Positions 1 through 14,191 of a stretch of 64,000 nucleotides of DNA are shown here, piece after piece. The translations under genes were made by a program, and so were the position numbers. The notes beneath the pieces are model-generated. The model was given only the letters and a program-made list of their open reading frames with translations. It made no database searches and had not been told where the DNA came from. This stretch comes from Lagopus muta (lineage: Eukaryota > Chordata > Aves > Galliformes > Phasianidae). Position 1 is the stretch's first letter. Every line of letters begins with the position of its first letter. The DNA is taken from contig NC_064447.1 in the NCBI RefSeq assembly GCF_023343835.1, forward strand, positions 8,700,501 to 8,764,500, in the 5' to 3' direction.

Positions 1-1693
<1,693 letters not shown>

Positions 1694-2074
1694 AGAGGGC
1701 GCGAGGCTCACCCGCCCGCCACTGCCGCCACCACCCTGCGGCACGCCCCCCGCCGCTTCCCATTGGGCGGCCTGCACGAGGCGGTGCGCCGGAGCTCGGC
1801 GGTGCGCCGTCACGATTGGCTCACAGCTTCGCCCATTCCCACAGCATCCAATGGAAGAGCGAGATCTGCGAGGCCCCGCCCAGGAAGTGGCGTCATACCG
1901 CAAAGCACGCCGGGAGTAGAACTTTCGCCGCTCGGCCATCCGGGTTTTCGGGCGGGGTCGGAAGTGGCGTCGCATTCCGGTAGGCGGGGCTGAGCGGCGG
2001 GGCCGCGAGCAGGGAGGAGGCAGAGCAGCGCAGGCAGCGGGAGCCCGGCGGGAGGCCGGGGTGCGGCCGCCGCC
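1694..2074. promoter_or_regulatory. Bidirectional CpG-island promoter, LCMT1 / ARHGAP17
   Basis: Only 381 bp separate the divergent start codons of LCMT1 and ARHGAP17. The stretch is CpG-dense and has no evident TATA box. It carries inverted CCAAT boxes (ATTGG) at 1762-1766 and 1815-1819, and a direct CCAAT at 1848-1852. The 12-mer GGAAGTGGCGTC occurs twice, at 1883-1894 and 1960-1971; it combines an ETS-type GGAAGTG core with a partial CRE-like GCGTC(A). This composition is typical of housekeeping divergent promoters. Factor binding is inferred from motifs only. Confidence 0.8.
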
Positions 2075-5000
2075 ATGAAGAAGCAATTCAACCGCATGAA
2101 GCAGCTGGCCAACCAGACCGTCGGCAGGTGGGCGGCCGGGGCTGGGCGTGCTTGTGGGGAGCGGGCTTGCGGCATCCTCTGAAGGCCTTTTGGGGAGGCA
2201 GGCTGTGGTGGGCTCTGAGGGAAGCCGAGAGAGGGTGCGGGGTCCGGCGTCATCGCCGGTTAAAGAAATAATTAGTGGGCCTCGCTATGCGGAGCTCCGC
2301 TGGGAATCGGGCAGGCTCTCGGCAGGTGCTGGCCCGGGCCTGTGCCGGGCGCCTCGTCTGCGTTCGCTCGTGACTTTCGTTTCCTTTGTTGCCGCCTTTG
2401 GTTCAGCTTTTTTCAGCTCTGTCGCTTTTTCACCCTTGAGAGGACTGCAGGGCGCGCGTTCTGCGAGAAAAGTAAACTTGTGTGAGATGCTGCCTGTGAG
2501 GTCGGCGTGGCTGGGCCTGGGAGGCCTGCAGCCCGCTTCTATGGGAACGCACCGCAGCGGTGCATTTTAATCTCAGGGACTGTTCTCAGCTTTTAATGAG
2601 AGCTTAATCCAAAAGTTTATGCTTTCAAATGATCCGTGTTTATATTTCTGTGCGCTCTGTTGCAGTAACACGTTAATACAGCATCTATTTTCTTTGGGGC
2701 CTGCTTCATATAAAAGTCAAGTGTGTCAGCTAATAATGGTGAAGCAGTAGACTTTAATAGGCGTTTGTTTTGCTATTAAAGAGAGCGTAACTTCTAAACT
2801 AGTCCTCTGTGTTCTTTCATTCCCACTTCACGTAGCGATTTCTCCATGAATTAGCCTTTTTGTTCTTTAAAGCTATTGGAGTGACTGTTGGGTTCCTGTT
2901 TGCACATGTTTGGTTCAGCTCCAAATGGAATTTCTGTAATCTGTGTTGCGCTGAGCAGGCTGAATGTCTCAGTCCACTTTGTGGTGTGTGTGTGTGGGGG
3001 TAAATAAGAATTATCTCCAAGAGCAATGTGTTGCCTCGTATGGGTTGGGAGCAGAAGCTCTTCCCTCCGTCTGACCCTGCACTGATGGCAGCTGACACCC
3101 CGCCGTGCGGCTGTGGCTGTCTGTTGTTTCCCTGCTGGTGCTCAGGGTGTGGCTGTGGAATTGGTGCTCGGGTCTTTGCCAGGTGCTGCTGAGTGTTATT
3201 CTGCTCAAGCAATGAGGTGTCTTGCTGTCATTGTAACACAAAGGGGCACCTGTAATTGCTTTTCATTAAAAGCTATTTCTACTGACCCTGACTCATTTGT
3301 TGTTATAAGCTTAACATTAGGAGTTACTTTGAAATCAGTTTAAACTCTATTTCTCCTTTTCCTGTTGCATTAAATCCAAGCATGTACTTATTGAGTCTGT
3401 CTTTGCTTATAAAGTGGTTTTTAATCAATGTCTTAAGAACATTCAGCTAATGGTATGGATTGTTTTCCCAAAAACATACAAACTATTTAAATAGAAGTGA
3501 GAATACTCTGAAAAGTGAGGATGATCATAAAGTTTTGACCAGTCTTTTTTGCTGCTTTTGCATGTAAATTATAGTCTTATGTTTGCAAATGCTTTGAATT
3601 GACTCATTTTAGGGGTTGTTTGCCATGATCTTACTAATTCTAGGGACTTCTTACTCATTTGTTGCTGACCTGAATATTTGTCTTTCCAAGTTAAAGAAAA
3701 ATGCTTATGTAGCTGAAATAACTTTCATCTCTGCAAATCTGTGTTAATTCCAGTGAAATCTAGGAGGTTTCATTTATGGGCATGGCTTGGGGATGGGAGG
3801 GAAAGAAACAGAACTGGAGAGGTTGGTGTTGGGTTTTGCCAGTGTGATCACCTGTTCATAAGGGAGCTATAAAACTGGAAGCTTAGTGAGGACTGGCATG
3901 GTTCCCAGATTGCTGTCTCTTCCTCCATGTGCACAGCCAAATACTACTTCTCATCTAAACCTATCTTTCTTTACATTTTTGGCTTATTACAGTGCTCATA
4001 TCGAACTTTCAAGATAAAAAGTTGTAGAAATGAATCATTTGCATTAGGTATTCACTTGAATACAGGCAGTACTTGAAGCAGGAGCTGCTTTCAAGGCCTG
4101 TCAAAGTACACAGTTGAGTGAAGGCTTTGATTTGTAGAAGTGTTGTTCACAGGCGCTGCTGTGGTTTTTCCCAGTGGAGGAAGAAGGAAATGTCTCAGCA
4201 CTGTGACACTGAATCAAGAAATTGAACATAATTACTGCAAGCAGCACGCGAAGAAGAATATTAACTTACAGCTTTAATAATAGTTACACTGAGAACCATT
4301 TTGTTTCAAGTGGTGTTGTGCTATTAAAATCCAGTGGTGAATATTTAGCATGCAAGCCTCCTTGCATTACTTGTACTAGCTGAGAATTCAAAAGTCATCA
4401 GGGTCTTATTTCATTTCCCAGAGTAAAAGCTCTTAGCAGTGACAGGCTTGTAATTGGTTTCATTTGCAGTGCTGTGCTTTCCAGTTTATGACAGTTCTGC
4501 ACTATGTGTGTTTGATAAGCACTGAAGGACTTGTGGGGGGTGGGCCTGCAAAACGTTGCTGAATGATGATGACTTACAGTATTAGCAGAGATAAAAGTAT
4601 TTGTGGCACTGGGTACCAGAAGCAGGAGGTGAATCACTTCCATTTTGTAACTCTGAAAACAGAATTGCATTGCTTTCTGTCTGTGGCTTTTGAGTATGTA
4701 TGGTTGAATTTAAGCAAACTGCCTTCAGGTGTGCTGGGATTTTGTAAGCAAGCTTGGTGCTGCTGTAACTCGCTGACAGGACCAGCTGGTCACGTCCTCT
4801 TGCTGGCTCACCTGTGGCACTGCAGGGCCTTGTGCAGAACACCTACTACTACTGGCCTTGTTTGTGACATCTGCCCTTCTGTGCCACCCCTTGCTTTTGC
4901 AGAGCAATCTATGACTTGGGGTTTTGTGGTGTTGTGTTAGAAAGGGGAGCATTCTGCTCTTTGCACTCATTCTGAACTTTTGTCCCCAAAATTGGGATAA

Positions 5001-8000
5001 GGATTTGTGTTACAGGGAGTTCAGCAAACTTCATCTGCGCATCAGTGATGTCTTTACCACGTAGTTTCATTCACTTAATGGGGGGATGTTTAACTCTAGA
5101 ATAGTAATGGCTTGTTCCATTCAGCTTGTCACATGTGTGAGTGGTGCAGCCTTTGGCTTCTGAAGGCACGCAGCGTGACTTGGTATCAGAGAGGTAATGC
5201 CTCAGTGTGAGGAATAAGGAGGAAGAAGAGATGGTCCAGCATTTCACTAGAGCAGAGGAATGGCATTTATGGGAAGCCTCTGAGTCTGCATGGGTAGAAT
5301 TCTATAGCATTATGAAACATACGTAGGAAACTAATTGAAGGGGGGATTATCTGAGTGGAGCGGGATTCCAAGATAATTAGTAGATGCGCTATTAAATACA
5401 ACAGCAATTATCTTGAGGATGTTGTTGCATGCCTTAAACAAGAGAAGTATTCAATCTGCCATTGAGCATTTATTTCTTTTATTTGACAGTTTATCTGTAA
5501 ATGATGCAGCTGTTCAAGCAAGCATTTCTGATGACAAAGCTCTAATTAATGCATGAAGTAAAAATAACAAAAGGAGACAGACTTTGATTTGAAGCTCAGG
5601 AGATATTCTACTTCTCTAACAAAAATAAGTGCTCAGAAATGTTGTCATTAAAGGTTTTTAATGATGCACTAAAAAGCATTTGGGCTCCTTAGTCGAGTAA
5701 TTGATGAGAAATGAGTCCTCAGAGGTGTTTGTGTCCTGCTGTTTAGTTACAGAAAAACAGGCTGGTAATTAATGACATTTGATAAACCATCTAATAATTC
5801 TGCACAAATTTGGCTTCTCTGCCTTTGGGGACACAGCCATTAGTGTTCTCGTTAATTTTTTCATCTTCTAGGTACAACTGAGAGCAGGCTGTACAGATTA
5901 AAAATTATTCTAGACAGCTGGTCTGGAAAGTTTGGATCTTGATCTCTGATGGCTTCTTTAGGCTGCCAGGTGGGTGTGCTCACCTTTACTAGCAGGGATG
6001 CTCCTGTCAGGATGTTGTGCTGCTTAAACCAGGACCTGCAGTTCTGGCTAATTACAGTCTGAAAGAGGCCGCAAACCAAGAGACAAACTGAATGCAGCTT
6101 CTTCTCTGGTTGTCCACTGTTTGAATCCAATGTCTTGTACGCAGGGAGGTTTTTCCTGGCCCTGTTCACATGACATTACTGTGACTCGCCAGGAGCATTT
6201 GCACGGACTTTTTAATAGCTCACACTGTGCTTGGAAGGTGCAGTGCTGGCCTATATATAGGAGCTGTTCGAGGCACTCGGCAGTCTGTGAGCAGTGGGCT
6301 GGGATTGGTGTCACTGTCACACAGCACTAAAGCAAGTTATGTTCAAGTGACGTGCTGAGTGACTGCGCAGTGAGCGGCTCAGACTTGGTGTGCTCTACTA
6401 ATGCTTTGTGGGAAAGCGAGGCGGACCAAGTTAGTTTTCCACCATGTTGGTGTTGTTCATTGTGTCTGGTCTTAACTTTTTTTTTTTTCAGTGTTCTGTG
6501 AATTACTGCTTAAAGAAGCTTTTATGTCCTGCTCATCTGGTCATTCTTTGCAGACCAGCTGTTTTTTGAGCGCTTGATGGTTAAATAAGTTCTGTCATCT
6601 CCAGTAATTCTGAAGCGCTTTGAATATAACATCAACCCTACAGTGCTATTAAAAAAAAAAAAAAAAATTAACTTGCACGTGTTGAAGAGATGCTACTTCA
6701 ATGTTCTTCTTGCTCTTTCAATTAGTATGATTAAAAAGTTAATTAAATGTTTTCAATTGGTAAACACATTTGAGAAACTGGTAAATGGCATTGAAATGTG
6801 TTCAGGGGAGAATTGACCTTGTGGCGTTGCTGTAGGTTAGTGATTGTCTCAGCACTCACAAAAAAAAAAGAAATCCTTGGGTTCAGTGTTTATAATAGTC
6901 ATGCTAAACATTTCCTGTTTATCTCCAAATGAAGTTTGAGGTCTTTGGAATCAGAAGATGAACTTAGACTTTTCTAGAAGATGACTTAATTTAATGATAG
7001 GTTTAAAGAGTCTGAATAGATTGGATTAGGAAAGGTCTATTTTCCCAAACATGTGCAGACTTTCATGGTTTGTGTAACTGTCCAGGACTGATTGGCATGT
7101 AAGTGTCAAAGCACCAGTAGCAGAAGGAATGCGTTATCTAAAAATCTGCGTGCCTGAGGAGTGCAAGAGGCAGCTCTGCCTTGCATGGGCTGCAGCAGCA
7201 CATGTAGCTCTGCATCCTTTGCTCCATCAGCTTCAAAATGCAAAACTTGGAAATGCTGTATTGTAGAATTTCTTAATCTGAGAAGGAAGCATGCAACTGG
7301 CTCACAGGCAGCCCTTCAGCCTGCTCCTCATCCTACGCTATATCAACAAAAGTTTCCTGGTATCTGCATGTTTGTCTGTTTCCTGCACTCCTTAGAGAAC
7401 ACTGACACAATGTAGCAGTGCGCAGCTCATCAGCTGCTTTTTTGTAAATCGTGTGAACTTCCAATTATAGGAAAACCTGCAGCTACCAAGTTTTCAGTTT
7501 GGCTCTGCTCCTTGTTCTACTTAGCAGTGGAAGTTGCAAATATACTGCTACAGCTTCAAGCGTTTCCACGGCAGATGTACCTTCAAGTTACTTTGTTTCC
7601 CCTTCGTGGAAGCAGAAAGTCTTTCACTCTTCACCGCTGTGTCATTCTAGTTTAATTTTGGTGTCTTGAAGGTATCTTCAAGTTTTGTGCCTTCTGGCAG
7701 AGAACTGTCTGGAGCCTGTTAGAAGAAAAAAGCATTGCATAATGCAGGGGCAGGCTTGCCTGTTGGCTGGCGGGTGGGCAGTGGGTAAATGCTTGAGATT
7801 TTTGTTACAGGAAAAGAAATGACAGGACTCCAAACTCAGGGATTTGATAATTCTTAGTAGCAATTTTGTGTGCCTCCAGCTGCCTGCTCCCATCTCATGT
7901 AGCTGTGATCGTCATGCTGCTGCTTGCTGAAACAGATCAGAGGACTGATAAAATATTAACGACAAAAGGCAGCCAGGTCCCGTGGGCTCAGCTGGAGCCG

Positions 8001-11000
8001 AATCACCTCCGACTGTGATGTGCTGCCTGAGTGCCCCCAGGGCAGGGATGCATGGCAAGGCCAAACAGAGCACTTGCCTGAGGAGAGCATGGTTTTATGT
8101 TGCCTTAAAGAGATGAATCAAGTGTAAGCTTTCCAGTGCAGCTATTTCTCTCGTTGATTCACGGGCTTTGGAGGAAAGTGATGATTTTGCCCAGTCTGGC
8201 ATGCTGCGCTTCTGTTATGGTGTGTAAACAGCCTGGGGTATCCCTGTGCCTGTGAAATGCTGGAGGGAACCAGTGCTGATATCAGGTGTGCCTGAGGAGG
8301 AGGCTTTGGTATCTGACATAACAGAATAAGGAAGGTAAAAGTTCATGGAATCTGCTTGAGCACAGTGGTGCATCTGGGGCCAGGGCTGTCTCCGGGATGG
8401 TGCCTGTGGCACATCTGTATACAAACATCTCAGATTTAGCCCCTTTGTGGACAGTGCTGTGATTCCTTAGTTCTAACTTGGTCTGGCGGTAGCTCTTAGA
8501 GCAAATAATTTTTAGTTCAGGTTATACCCAGAGCTGAAATCCTAAAATAGTGATGATTGAAGTTGCTAAATTAGCTAGAAGGGATCTAACAAGCTGCTTC
8601 CACATGATGTGGTAATGTGATACACTTGGGATTTATGAAAGCAAATGCATTTCTTAAATACTTGCATGGTATTTTTAGATTTGTTAATACTAATGGATCT
8701 GTAACAGAACTGTTCAGATTAGAGATCATTGTGTTAGCTAATTAAAGCCCAACACATAAGATCTCTTTAGGATATGGTCAAGTAAAAAAAGTATCTTAGT
8801 GTGTTAGATGTTTCCTAGCACTGTGTGCTTTCCAGAAAAAGATTACATGGCTTGATAAAAGTAGCATCTTCAGGAGAACCTCCTGCCTGCTCTGCTGCCT
8901 TCCATTCCACACGAATTAGCTGTCCCTGTTTGCCGCAGCTCTGCTCTAAGCCCATGGGAGTTGAACAGTACAAGCTAAATTGGGTAAGTTGTGGTTGATG
9001 TCCTGCAACTCAGACCAAATATCTTTACAGCAGTCGGCGATGACATACTGAGTGATTTTACCAGATTAATGTGCTTGATTACCTCATTTTTCAAGGCTGC
9101 TTGATTGCTGCACGTATCAGTCCTGAAAGCAAGGCTGAATTTGATCCTCAGCAACACTGGTGTGCTTACAGCAGCTCTGGGTGTCTAGACAAGAAAGAAT
9201 TGGGAACTTCCAAGTATCCTTTTAACCTGCAATGGTGCTTTGTTGACTTAAAGTATTTTAAAATGTATTCCTTAGGAACCAAATGTAGATATTTGGGCTT
9301 GTAATCGTTATTCCATTGCTGATAAAAGCATGTTAGAATAGTAGTGCATCTTGTGCTTGGACAGTCCTGCTGTCTGAACAGGAAGCTGGTGTTCGTAACT
9401 ACAAGCCAGCTGGGTGAGGTCACAAGTTCCTCCTCACTTAAGAGAAGAGCCTTTTTTCCTTGACATAGATTGTTTTCTTGTGCACTTAATTGCATTGCAA
9501 AATGACAGGAACATCCTGGAGTGACTGCAGCAGAGTGAATCAAAGAGCAGAGGGGTCTGCCAGGCAGAGTGTGCAGAATATCTGAGTCAGTTCCAAGTGA
9601 GAAGGGTCAATGCAGGAGGAGATTTTCCCTTCAGTCTTATGTCTTCAGTCCTGCACCAGAAATCACTTGATAAAGATATTTGTGTAAAGATGCTCTTTGG
9701 CCATGTTGTGTGTTTCTCAAGATTCCAGTGATACTTCCAGAGTGAAAATTATTGTAAGGAAAGCTGATAACTTCTACAGCTCAGCTTTAAAGAAAAGATT
9801 AAAACTGTTGGTGCTGTTGGAGCATGCCACTTGTGGCTTGTACCTTCTTGGTAACAGGGTTAAGGATACAGAAAAAACATGTCAGTTTAGCTAGTGACAG
9901 GAGAATTAAGTTAAGAGATTGGCCCTCTTTTTTAGAGGATAAGTTGCTGTCCATGTGCCTTTGAAGGCTGTAGCTCTTACATAGATTGGGAAAGCACAGC
10001 AGCTTACTCAGATGCCAGCTTTGTGGAATGAACCAGTTATCAAGCAGTCCATAGGAAATGCTAATCCAACTGATTACAAGCTATTTTCCATATAGCTATT
10101 TTCCAATACTAGTGTTCTGCCATCCCTTCATTTCTGCAGGGGAAAGAAACACACAAGCTAAGCTGCTGCAGAGTTGTTTCGGTTGAACATTGAGCTGATT
10201 TGTCTTCTGTAAGCTGATTTTGAATGCAGATTAAGTGTTCTGAACTCTTGATTTTTTTATTTTTTTTTTGGTAGGAATGGAGCACAAGAATAAGGTAATC
10301 CTGGTTTTGTAACAGGAAGTCTGAACTTGTGTGTTAGGTGTTAATAAATCTCTACTGGGCTCTCAGAGGCTCGTGTTTCCTTCTCAGAAACTTTGTGATG
10401 GTTACCTTTCAGTTTTGTGGCAGAACAGCAAAAGCCATGGTGTGCAGCACATGGCGGGGTGTAATGGTGCACATCTGCATGTCACCTGCATTAATGTGGC
10501 CTCGTATGTACTGCATCTAGGCAGTGTGCAAACACTTGGACATCCAGTGCTGTAAAGCCCTGTAACTGGTTGAGCAGTCTCGGTTGCAGGCTAATCTTCA
10601 GAGCCTCGGCTCAGTTAGAGGCTGGTTTGCTGCTTGGTGAAACACAGTAAAGGATTCAGCTGTTAATTGTTAATCAGCAAATCTGTGCAAAGGTTTCACT
10701 GGAAGATGGTGAGCATGGAGCAGAATTCTCCAAGACTTTTTTTACTGTTGTTTCAAAGCTTCCAATTCCTTTTCACATTGTTACTTTCTATTCCTGCTTC
10801 ACTCTTCTGCATTTTCTTTATTTCCTTGTTTTGCCTTTTTTGTTGATTCAGTTTGGTTCCTTTTCAGAGGCTTTCACTTGCCAGCTCTGCGAATCCCTGC
10901 ACTTAAAATAGGCCTGTCTGGACAGGGTGTTAAATTAAGAGCAGTGTTACCTTTGAAGTGCTCATTTTGGATTCAATTTTTTTTGACACTTATGCAATGT

Positions 11001-14000
11001 AATATGTGGCTGGAACACCCTGCCAAAGTCCCAACAACCAAACAAATATGCAGAAGAAAAGGCAGATTTTTTAGCGGTTCATTGCGTTTCGTTATGGTAG
11101 GGTAAATATGCAATACAAGGATGAGGCTGTCTGTGCTGAAAGCATTTCATGTTTGTAGAAGGTAGTGCTGCTTCCTATCCCTTCTAATGATTGGTAATAC
11201 AGAATTTCTGATTAAATCAAATAAGAATTTTGAAATGTTTCGAGCATGTGGGCAATTTGCTTATTCTGTAGCAGTCTGAACGCTGGCTGAAGACATCAAG
11301 CTTGCTTTTTCTCTTTACTTTTGAAGGGGTTCTCCAGTCTGCAGGTCATCTGGCAAGGGAGACAGTCCTTGTCTGAAATGAAAAGCTGCCAAACTCACAT
11401 GTAGGAAATCACAGAGCTGTTCTGTTACCCACTGAAATGTTGCCCACCAGCTGTGCTTCGTGTTTGTTGTGATGCAGTGGTGGCTCAGTACAGTGCCCTT
11501 GTGCTCCTGTCTGTTTGTTCCCAGCTCTGTGCTTGCAGCTGTGACCACAATGATGAAGTTGGTCTGGCTGAGAAACATCTTTTCTCTCAAGCAGGTCATT
11601 TTTCAGCTGGATCTGTGGTGGTGCTGGATGGGGAGAGCAGCAGCCTGAGGGCACAGCTCCTGGTGGTGCCCACTGGCTGCACCTCACTCTAGAGGCAGAG
11701 CTGACCTCAGGCTGTGCTTCCACAGCAGTGGCTGAGTTTAAGCAGCTCCTTGCTAAGGGGACAAACTTCACCTCTGCCTGCAAAGCCTGAGAAGGTGCCA
11801 CTCCCCTGCCCTTTGCCTGTGGGGAGCAGCAGCAGAGGATGAGCTGTGTGGGATGTGGCCCTGACCCATCAGCGTGGGGCTGCTGGCTTGGGATGCAGGA
11901 GTGGCTAGATGGGAGGATGGAGGACCAGGACATGGGATGGGGCTGCTTTAGGAAGTACTCAGGAAGGAGGAACTCTGAAGGGAAGCACCTGAGGCAGCAG
12001 TCCAACCATTGCCCTTATCTCAGTGTAATTTCCTGCTGATTGCAGCTGGCACAAGCCCAGACTGCTGCAAGGGCAGAGAGAGCAGCTCTACAGAGCTGTC
12101 TGCGAGAGATGAGGCTGCAGGCTGCTGTTGTGATGTATCCCAGGTGGGGTTGCTTTAAGTGGGCCAAGTTCCTGGGGGTGCTGTGGGCACTACTGGAGTG
12201 TGGTGGGGATGCTCGTCCTGGCAGCAGCGATGTCCATGTCAGTGTACAATGACTGTGTTATCATCAAACTGGACTTAATGGTCACAGAGCTCTTTCCCAA
12301 CCTTAATGATTCTGTGATTAGATTGCTTATTGCCCAACTATTTTCTATATCAAAATGTTATCCATCTAATTTTAGGTAAAAGTATTGTGTGGGAGAAAAG
12401 GTTGCTTGCTTGGTCTTACATGGGTGGGCAAAAAAATTTAAATGTAAATATTGTGCAGTTAAATATATAGTATTTTAATAAAGATTTTTAATGAGGGTGT
12501 TTTATGCAGTTTTAACTCATATCAATAACCTGACGTTTGGGAATTTCCACAGTACTGTTAAGTATTTGAGTGCACTCAGCATGACAAATTTGTATTGTAA
12601 TACTTAAAGGGAAAAAAGAAAGGCATGGAAAACTCGCTGGGGTTTGACCAGGTGAGAAAACTATTCTTCTATATCCTAACTTTTCTTTTTGCTGCTTATT
12701 TTTTACAACTTGACACAGGAGATTTTACTTAGGAACAAACACATGACCGCTGCTTGATTTCACCCTGGCTGGATTTAAGCAGTTAGAATTTTAATCCCTC
12801 ACCACAGCACCTTCAGAAAGTATTTATATGACAGTGTCTTCAGAACAAAATGCACTTTTGAAAGAGAAACCACATTTCCCTTATGGCCTAATGTGCATTG
12901 GGGGTTCTTTCTGTTTGATTTTTTGGAAGTAGGAATACAGGAAGAACTTGAGTTAAAGCTTTGTAATGGTATAAAACAGTAGAGTTGCAGTAAATACTCA
13001 ATGTACAGGGACAGTAACAACTGGAAGCACTTAATTGTAAAGTTTTATTTATAACCAGATGTTGAAAAACTATCGGGCTTGTCAAAGACTGCTCACTGAA
13101 TTGTGCCTTTCTCCATTAGGACAAAATTGCTTTAAATCTTGTTCTGTATTCAGACCCCAGTTGGAATTTTGTCATCTAGGAAACTCGACTATGTTTGTCT
13201 CTAATTTGTAAGAGCTGTCACTCATAATTATTTGCCTAGAATTGTTATAAAAATTAACTGGTTTATTTTTTTCTCGAATGGCAGTATATGCAGTTTAAGT
13301 CCCAACTTCTAATATTAACAACTTTTTTTTTACAGGAATGGGGTTGGAGAGTAGTGCAAGCCTCTCTGCTGGTGCTGTGCCTCCTAGAATGGCCCTGAAA
13401 TAGGATCTGGCTCGAGCTGTGGCTGTTCTCAATAGCTAAATTTATTGCCTTGCCTGGAGAGGAGCCTTGAATCCATTTCACTGAGCGAGGAATTTCAACC
13501 CAGTAATGCAAACAGGCTGTCGTGGGCTTCCCTGCTGCTGTGGAGGCAGTCTGCTTTGTTTCCAAGATGATTATCTTCCTAAAGCGTCGTCTGTCTTTAA
13601 TTTGAGCAGAAAGGCTTCGTTCTTCAAAATTGGCTGCCTGAGATTATAGAAGAGGTCAAGGTTGTGGCCTCTAGATTGAGTGATCAAAGTCTGATGGAGA
13701 AACTCAGTGAGTAAAATGAAGGAAGGCAGAGGAGCAGAAACAGTCGTCTGTTCAGTGAGGGTGAAGTTGTAGTTTGGCAGACACAGGGATTCTGAGTATA
13801 TAGATTGTGACTGATGATGTGTTTTGGTGCCTAGAAGATGTTGCCATGTTTGTTATAGCACTCCTAAAGGGTTAGAAGCACTAAACCTGCAGTAACCACA
13901 TGGGTTGAAATTGGTGACCTGAGTATTGCAGAAGTATGAGAACTGAATCTGCCCAAGGACCTTCTCTAGGAAGTCACTTTGTGGGTATCTCCTCCAAAAC

Positions 14001-14154
14001 AGGAGCCATGGAATGATTTATCCTACTTCTACTAAAGCGGCCGTGGCCACCGGATCTACAATAAACACATTTTCAGTATTTCTGCATAGGTTTGTACTGT
14101 TAATTTGGGTGAATAATGGGGGCAGTAGACAAACTTGAAGTCAGGCTAGTGGCT

Positions 14155-14191
<37 letters not shown>

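Noticed and set aside
11640-12040. GC-richer block in ARHGAP17 intron 1 with open frames on both strands
   Set aside because: It has no splice-compatible exon and no recognisable protein or repeat family. It may be an old repeat, but I cannot support a call.
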